Made by a program: the position numbers and the translations under genes. The notes under the pieces are model-generated. The model had not been told where the DNA came from, searched no databases, and saw only the letters and a program-made list of their open reading frames with translations. From Oscillospiraceae bacterium (GTDB lineage: Bacteria; Bacillota; Clostridia; Oscillospirales; Acutalibacteraceae), in contig JAISYX010000022.1 of assembly GCA_031269595.1 (NCBI GenBank), positions 1-64,000 of the forward strand: a stretch of 64,000 nucleotides of DNA. Reading direction: 5' to 3'. Positions 60,413-64,000 of the stretch are shown here, in pieces (the first letter of the stretch is position 1; every line of letters begins with the position of its first letter).

Positions 60413-61747
60413 ATGAAGATACTATTAATACAGCCTAAAATGAACAAGCGGCCTATGGACACCGAGCTAAAAACCAGAATGTCGCCGCCGCTGGGTCTCT
60501 ACACCCTGCTAAGCCTAACTCCTGAGGGGCATGAGGTACGTGTGGTCAATGAGAATATTGAAAAAATCCCGTTTAACTACCCTGCCGATTTAGTTGGAAT
60601 CACTGTTACGCTGGATGTCTTCCCCTCGGCCTGCGACATATCGGCAAAGTTTAGGAGCAGGGGAGTGCATGTTGTTGCTGGCGGGATTCACATTACATGC
60701 AGCGCAGAGGAGTGTCTGCCGCACTTTGACGCCATTTGTGTAGGCCCTGCAGAGCGGGTTTGGGCAAAAATGATTGAGGATGCAGAGAGTGGAGAGCTCA
60801 ACAAAATCTATCAGGATACTCAGGGCTTCAAGGGGGAGGAGATAGCCTCTCCTAAGTACGACAGTATAGATAGAAAAAAATATCTTTATACAAATGTACT
60901 CACAACCAGCCGAGGTTGCCCCTGCCGCTGCGATTTTTGCTATAACAGCTGTGCAAACAGATTCTACGTTCGCAGGCCTGTTGACGATGTTCTAAGGGAC
61001 ATTGTAGCTCTGCACACACGTCATATCTACTTTGTAGATGATAACTTTATAGGCAACCCCGCCTACACCCGCACTCTTGTAGAGGCGATTAAGGGCATGG
61101 GTCTAAAATGGAATGCGGCTGTTACAACAAAAATCCTTAACCATTTAGACTTGCTTGACCTTATGGTGGAATCGGGCTGTCAGAGCCTGTTTATAGGCTT
61201 TGAATCTGTGAACAATGCTGCACTTGCAGCTGTGCACAAGGATAACAGCGCAGAGCTTTATGGCAGGCTTGCAGAAGAACTCCACAAAAGGGGCATAATG
61301 ATTAACGCCAGCATGGTGTTCGGCCTTGACGGAGATGGGTGCGAAACCTTCAAGAACACTCTGGAATGGCTGGTTAAGAACAAAATTGAAACCTTGACTG
61401 CGCATATCCTAACGCCATACCCAGGCACTAAGCTGCATGAGCGCATGGAGGCCGCAGGCCGCATAACAGACGGGAATCTCTCTCATTATAACACGGCGCA
61501 TGTGGTGTTTGAGCCTAAGGGGATAAGCAAAAAGGCTTTATATAAGGGGTACCTGCGCATTTACAGACAGTTTTACTCACTCAAAAATATTTGGCGGCGC
61601 AGACCTAAAAATGCTAAACAGAGAAAGGCATATTTTATGTTCAATCTTATGTACAGAAAATTTGGTTGGTTCTCATCTGCAATTTGCAAGCTTGTGCCCA
61701 TGAGCATTATAGGCCGCATTGGTGAGTGGATTTCGTACCGAGTTTAA
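60413..61747 (+). CDS. B12-binding-domain radical SAM protein
   Basis: 444 residues. N-terminal cobalamin-binding-like Rossmann domain (about 1-135; AGGIHITCSAEEC, CVGPAERVW), then a radical SAM barrel with CPCRCDFC (about 180) and the substrate-binding AdoMet motifs IGFESVNNA, NASMVFGLDGD and LTPYPGTKLHERM. A C-terminal helical part ends GRIGEWISYRV. Class B-type methylases and other enzymes share this layout. Substrate not predictable. Confidence 0.85.
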   Translation: MKILLIQPKMNKRPMDTELKTRMSPPLGLYTLLSLTPEGHEVRVVNENIEKIPFNYPADLVGITVTLDVFPSACDISAKFRSRGVHVVAGGIHITCSAEECLPHFDAICVGPAERVWAKMIEDAESGELNKIYQDTQGFKGEEIASPKYDSIDRKKYLYTNVLTTSRGCPCRCDFCYNSCANRFYVRRPVDDVLRDIVALHTRHIYFVDDNFIGNPAYTRTLVEAIKGMGLKWNAAVTTKILNHLDLLDLMVESGCQSLFIGFESVNNAALAAVHKDNSAELYGRLAEELHKRGIMINASMVFGLDGDGCETFKNTLEWLVKNKIETLTAHILTPYPGTKLHERMEAAGRITDGNLSHYNTAHVVFEPKGISKKALYKGYLRIYRQFYSLKNIWRRRPKNAKQRKAYFMFNLMYRKFGWFSSAICKLVPMSIIGRIGEWISYRV

Positions 61748-61762
61748 GGAGGTTTTTAAACA

Positions 61763-62533
61763 ATGAAATTTTTATCAATTTTAAAAAAAGCTGCATTTCC
61801 TGCAATTATGGCAATTTTGGCACTGCTGTGTTTTGTGCTTGTTATTTTTATGGGTAGTAGTGTTAATACAAGTGTTGGATACTACTTTTATCTGTCACTT
61901 TTTTCTGTTCCTGCAATAAGCTTTGTTTTGCTTGCTTTGTGGCAGGTTAAAAAGCCTTCACATTTTCAAGTGATAACGGTAATAACCGGCGTACTTATCC
62001 CGCTGTATTTAATTGCTTCTCTAATTGGCCTTTTTATTTTCAGCTTTGCATACCAGCTTGACCAATCCACAAGTGACCCCAATAAATACAGCACTGTAAT
62101 GCGTATGACAGTTTCTAATAATCGCATGTCTCATTTCCCAAAGCGTATTCCAAGTGACGCCTATAATATCAAGTTTGATTATTGGGAGTCCAACTGGCTA
62201 GATGCAAATATGGGCTGTCACCTTTCGTTTAGAGCCACGCCCGATACAATTGCAAGCTTGCAAGCGAAGCTGCAAAAGAAAAACAAGGGCATAAAGGCAA
62301 GTGACTATGAAGTTCCCAGTATCATGTCGAACGATGGTATATTTGACGAGGACGCCTATTCGTATTTTGGATTGAATTATGATGATACTTATTATGGAAG
62401 TGAGGATGTTACTTTCTATCTATTTGCGGAGCTTTCAAATTATAGAGAATGTGAGTGGGGTGCAGCTGTAATTCATTCAGAGCACAGGATTATATATAAC
62501 TATTTCTACAATTGTGAGTATGCAGGAGAATAA
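61763..62533 (+). CDS. Membrane protein of unknown function
   Basis: 256 residues. Three TM segments in the first 100 residues (about 10-33, 40-62, 70-97), then an extracytoplasmic domain with Tyr- and Asp-rich sequence (YSYFGLNYDDTYYGSEDVTF). AAGGAGG lies 9-10 nt before the ATG. It follows the radical SAM gene by 15 nt. Family unknown. Confidence 0.6.
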   Translation: MKFLSILKKAAFPAIMAILALLCFVLVIFMGSSVNTSVGYYFYLSLFSVPAISFVLLALWQVKKPSHFQVITVITGVLIPLYLIASLIGLFIFSFAYQLDQSTSDPNKYSTVMRMTVSNNRMSHFPKRIPSDAYNIKFDYWESNWLDANMGCHLSFRATPDTIASLQAKLQKKNKGIKASDYEVPSIMSNDGIFDEDAYSYFGLNYDDTYYGSEDVTFYLFAELSNYRECEWGAAVIHSEHRIIYNYFYNCEYAGE

Positions 62534-62569
62534 CATTAATATACTGATGGTATTAATGAAAAACCCTAC

Positions 62570-64000
62570 CTAAAACCTCTCCATCAGCACCCATCTAACA
62601 GCCCGCCGCAGCCATTCCTCACACTTATAGACACACAGCCAAAGGGGATTTTTCTCCCCCTGCAAAAGCATGGCTTTGTTCAGTGCCTCAAGAGTGGCCT
62701 CGCACTTGGCGTCTTCGGGGCTAAAGGTGCAGTGCTCCGCCTCTGCGGCGGCTGCGGCAATGCCTAGCTCTCTGAAAGGCTCTGTGCTCTCGGCTCGCTC
62801 TGCAAAGGCGGAGAGAGGCTCATCTGCCTTGCGTTTAAGGCCTAGCCTTGCCAGCGGCTTTTCCAGCTTGAGCCATGCCTCTATGGGCTTTTCGTAAACC
62901 TTACCCGCCGCAAACAAGCGCATTGCAACAACAAGGATATACAGCACAAGCAGCAGTAAAAGGCAGCAAATAGCCCCGCTAAGTGTGGGCCTGCTGATTG
63001 TCTTTGCGGGATTTGTAACCGCAGGCTTGGGAATAGTGGGTTTGTTGCTTGGTGGTTGGGTAGGCTTGGGATTGCTTGGGTCAGGCCTTGTTGGGTCGGT
63101 TAGGGGAGGGGTGTACACAAAGCCGCTGCCTGTCAGGTCGGTGTCTGCGACAGAGCCGGAGGCTGTGGGTTCAAAGGGTATCCAGCCTATGCCCTCAAAA
63201 TAGACCTCGCACCAAGCGTGGGCGCAGTTTTCACGTATAAGATATGTACCGTTTTCCTCCTGTTTAACGGGCATAGCAAAGCCCGTTACATACCTTGCAG
63301 GTATGCCCTGAGTGCGCAGCATAACAGTCATTGCGCTGGCAAAATAGGTGCAATAGCCCTCGTTTGTGCTCAGGAACATCTGCACAAAGTCGGAGTAATT
63401 AAAAAAATCATCATTGGGGTCAAGAGTGTAGGTTTTAGTTGTGGCAAGCCACTGCTCCAGCCGCTTTGCTCTTTGGTAGCGGTTGCCATCTCCCATAGCA
63501 TAGGCTGCGTCAGAGTAAACCTCAGGGGGAAGAGCTTCGGGCAGCTGGCAGTAGGTATCGTAAATGTCACGAATATCCTTGCCGCTCTCGGGGAAGGAAT
63601 CCGCATTTTTATCCATCCATTGGTTGAATGCAGAGCTTTCAGTGTTGGGTATTCTGCCCTTGATTGTATAGCTAACTCTTACAGGGTCAGAGGCGAAAAC
63701 CTCCCCGTTGCTGTTGTACATAATAAGCATGTTATCCTGATTCAAGCTTATATCCTTGAATCTAAAGGGCACAGGCAGGCTTTGCATAATGATAAAGGGC
63801 GTTAGCGTAATTTCATAATCCTGCCAAAATTCACTTGGTAAATTGCTTGCCTTGGGCAGATTGATGTTGAAGATTCGGTTAAAATCACCGGTATAAAGCA
63901 CCTTGCTTAGGGGGTAGTTTAAAATTCCTGAGGCACTCTTTTGCCAAGATGAGCCAGTGTACTCTGTGTAAATAGAGGCACGCAGCTTTGTGCGAAAATC
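62570..64000 (-). CDS. Transglutaminase-like membrane protein (N terminus outside the window)
   Basis: The frame stays open to the right edge (33 codons beyond the last in-window start at 63901), so this is the C-terminal 476 residues. A transglutaminase core has Cys in NEGYCTYFASAM (about residues 215-225 of the visible part), His in NCAHAWCEVYF and Asp/Glu in IGWIPFEPTASG. A Pro/Thr linker (TDPTRPDPSNPKPTQPP) leads to one TM and a cytosolic tail. Layout matches TgpA/DUF3488-type proteins. Function of this subfamily is unknown. Confidence 0.85.
   Translation of the reverse strand, partial: DFRTKLRASIYTEYTGSSWQKSASGILNYPLSKVLYTGDFNRIFNINLPKASNLPSEFWQDYEITLTPFIIMQSLPVPFRFKDISLNQDNMLIMYNSNGEVFASDPVRVSYTIKGRIPNTESSAFNQWMDKNADSFPESGKDIRDIYDTYCQLPEALPPEVYSDAAYAMGDGNRYQRAKRLEQWLATTKTYTLDPNDDFFNYSDFVQMFLSTNEGYCTYFASAMTVMLRTQGIPARYVTGFAMPVKQEENGTYLIRENCAHAWCEVYFEGIGWIPFEPTASGSVADTDLTGSGFVYTPPLTDPTRPDPSNPKPTQPPSNKPTIPKPAVTNPAKTISRPTLSGAICCLLLLLVLYILVVAMRLFAAGKVYEKPIEAWLKLEKPLARLGLKRKADEPLSAFAERAESTEPFRELGIAAAAAEAEHCTFSPEDAKCEATLEALNKAMLLQGEKNPLWLCVYKCEEWLRRAVRWVLMERF

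Noticed and set aside
60334-60440. Leader peptide beginning MKGRDAG within the structured element
   Set aside because: Only the copies starting ATGAAAGG have it; others start AGAAAGG with no ATG, and none has an SD for it.

Overview
The window looks like chromosomal DNA of an anaerobic, endospore-forming, low-to-mid GC Firmicute of class Clostridia, probably near Oscillospiraceae/Ruminococcaceae. The evidence is a T-box leader on the trp operon, dipicolinate synthase genes dpaA/dpaB with a sigma-K-like promoter, a SleC-like spore-cortex protein, CWB2 and sortase-type surface proteins, archaeal-type ProS, and a sodium-pump decarboxylase beta subunit. The taxonomic placement is inference from gene content. 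TGA is used as an ordinary stop codon.

Layout. 1-1.65 kb: a truncated FtsX-type permease and a small secreted protein (minus strand). 1.9-9.1 kb: consensus promoter, Trp T-box and the complete operon trpE-G-D-C-F-B-A. 9.2-14.7 kb: a small one-TM protein and two tandem leucine-rich-repeat proteins with near-identical CWB2 anchors. 14.8-19.7 kb (minus): DUF3592-like protein, smpB, recR, ebfC, dnaX, SRP RNA and a DUF4230-like protein. 19.9-26.4 kb: a Gly/Thr-rich sortase-type surface protein, a lipoprotein polysaccharide deacetylase, a repeat-rich intergenic region, the SleC-like protein and an unknown. 26.7-34.8 kb: an integrative mobilizable element (serine recombinase, XRE regulator, MobC, relaxase with a nested gene, two cargo cassettes) inserted in the terminator of tRNA-Leu(UAA). 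35-45.5 kb (minus): murC, an RCC1-repeat protein, an MreB homologue, dpaA/dpaB, DUF4190-like and plasmid pRiA4b ORF-3-like proteins, and a polyamine-type cluster. 45.7-64 kb: oadB, an OadG-like protein, proS, tcdA, a membrane protein, sfp-like, ddl, murI, DUF1934, argS, a NACHT NTPase broken by one in-frame stop, a homocysteine methyltransferase, an XRE/membrane-protein pair, a B12-type radical SAM protein, and a truncated transglutaminase protein.

The most unusual signal is a roughly 60-80 nt structured element present in ten copies. Eight end 0-5 nt before the start codon of a recognised gene (trpC, smpB, an OadG-like gene, proS, ddl, murI, an XRE regulator, a radical SAM gene). A ninth ends 6 nt before a tiny ORF, and a tenth has no gene at its end. 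Most copies begin with a Shine-Dalgarno-like AGAAAGG, continue with a variable-length stem, and end with a five-base-pair hairpin whose loop is ATG; the hairpin shows compensatory base changes. The normal Shine-Dalgarno position is empty in these genes. I infer that folding brings the distant AGAAAGG next to the start codon. I do not recognise this as a named RNA family.

Other things to examine: face-to-face promoters sharing one perfect dyad in the mobile element, a recombinase whose last codons come from host DNA across attL, a gene nested in the relaxase gene, possible non-AUG starts, an array of hairpins that may be oriT, and a promoter-bearing dispersed repeat that may express a small RNA.
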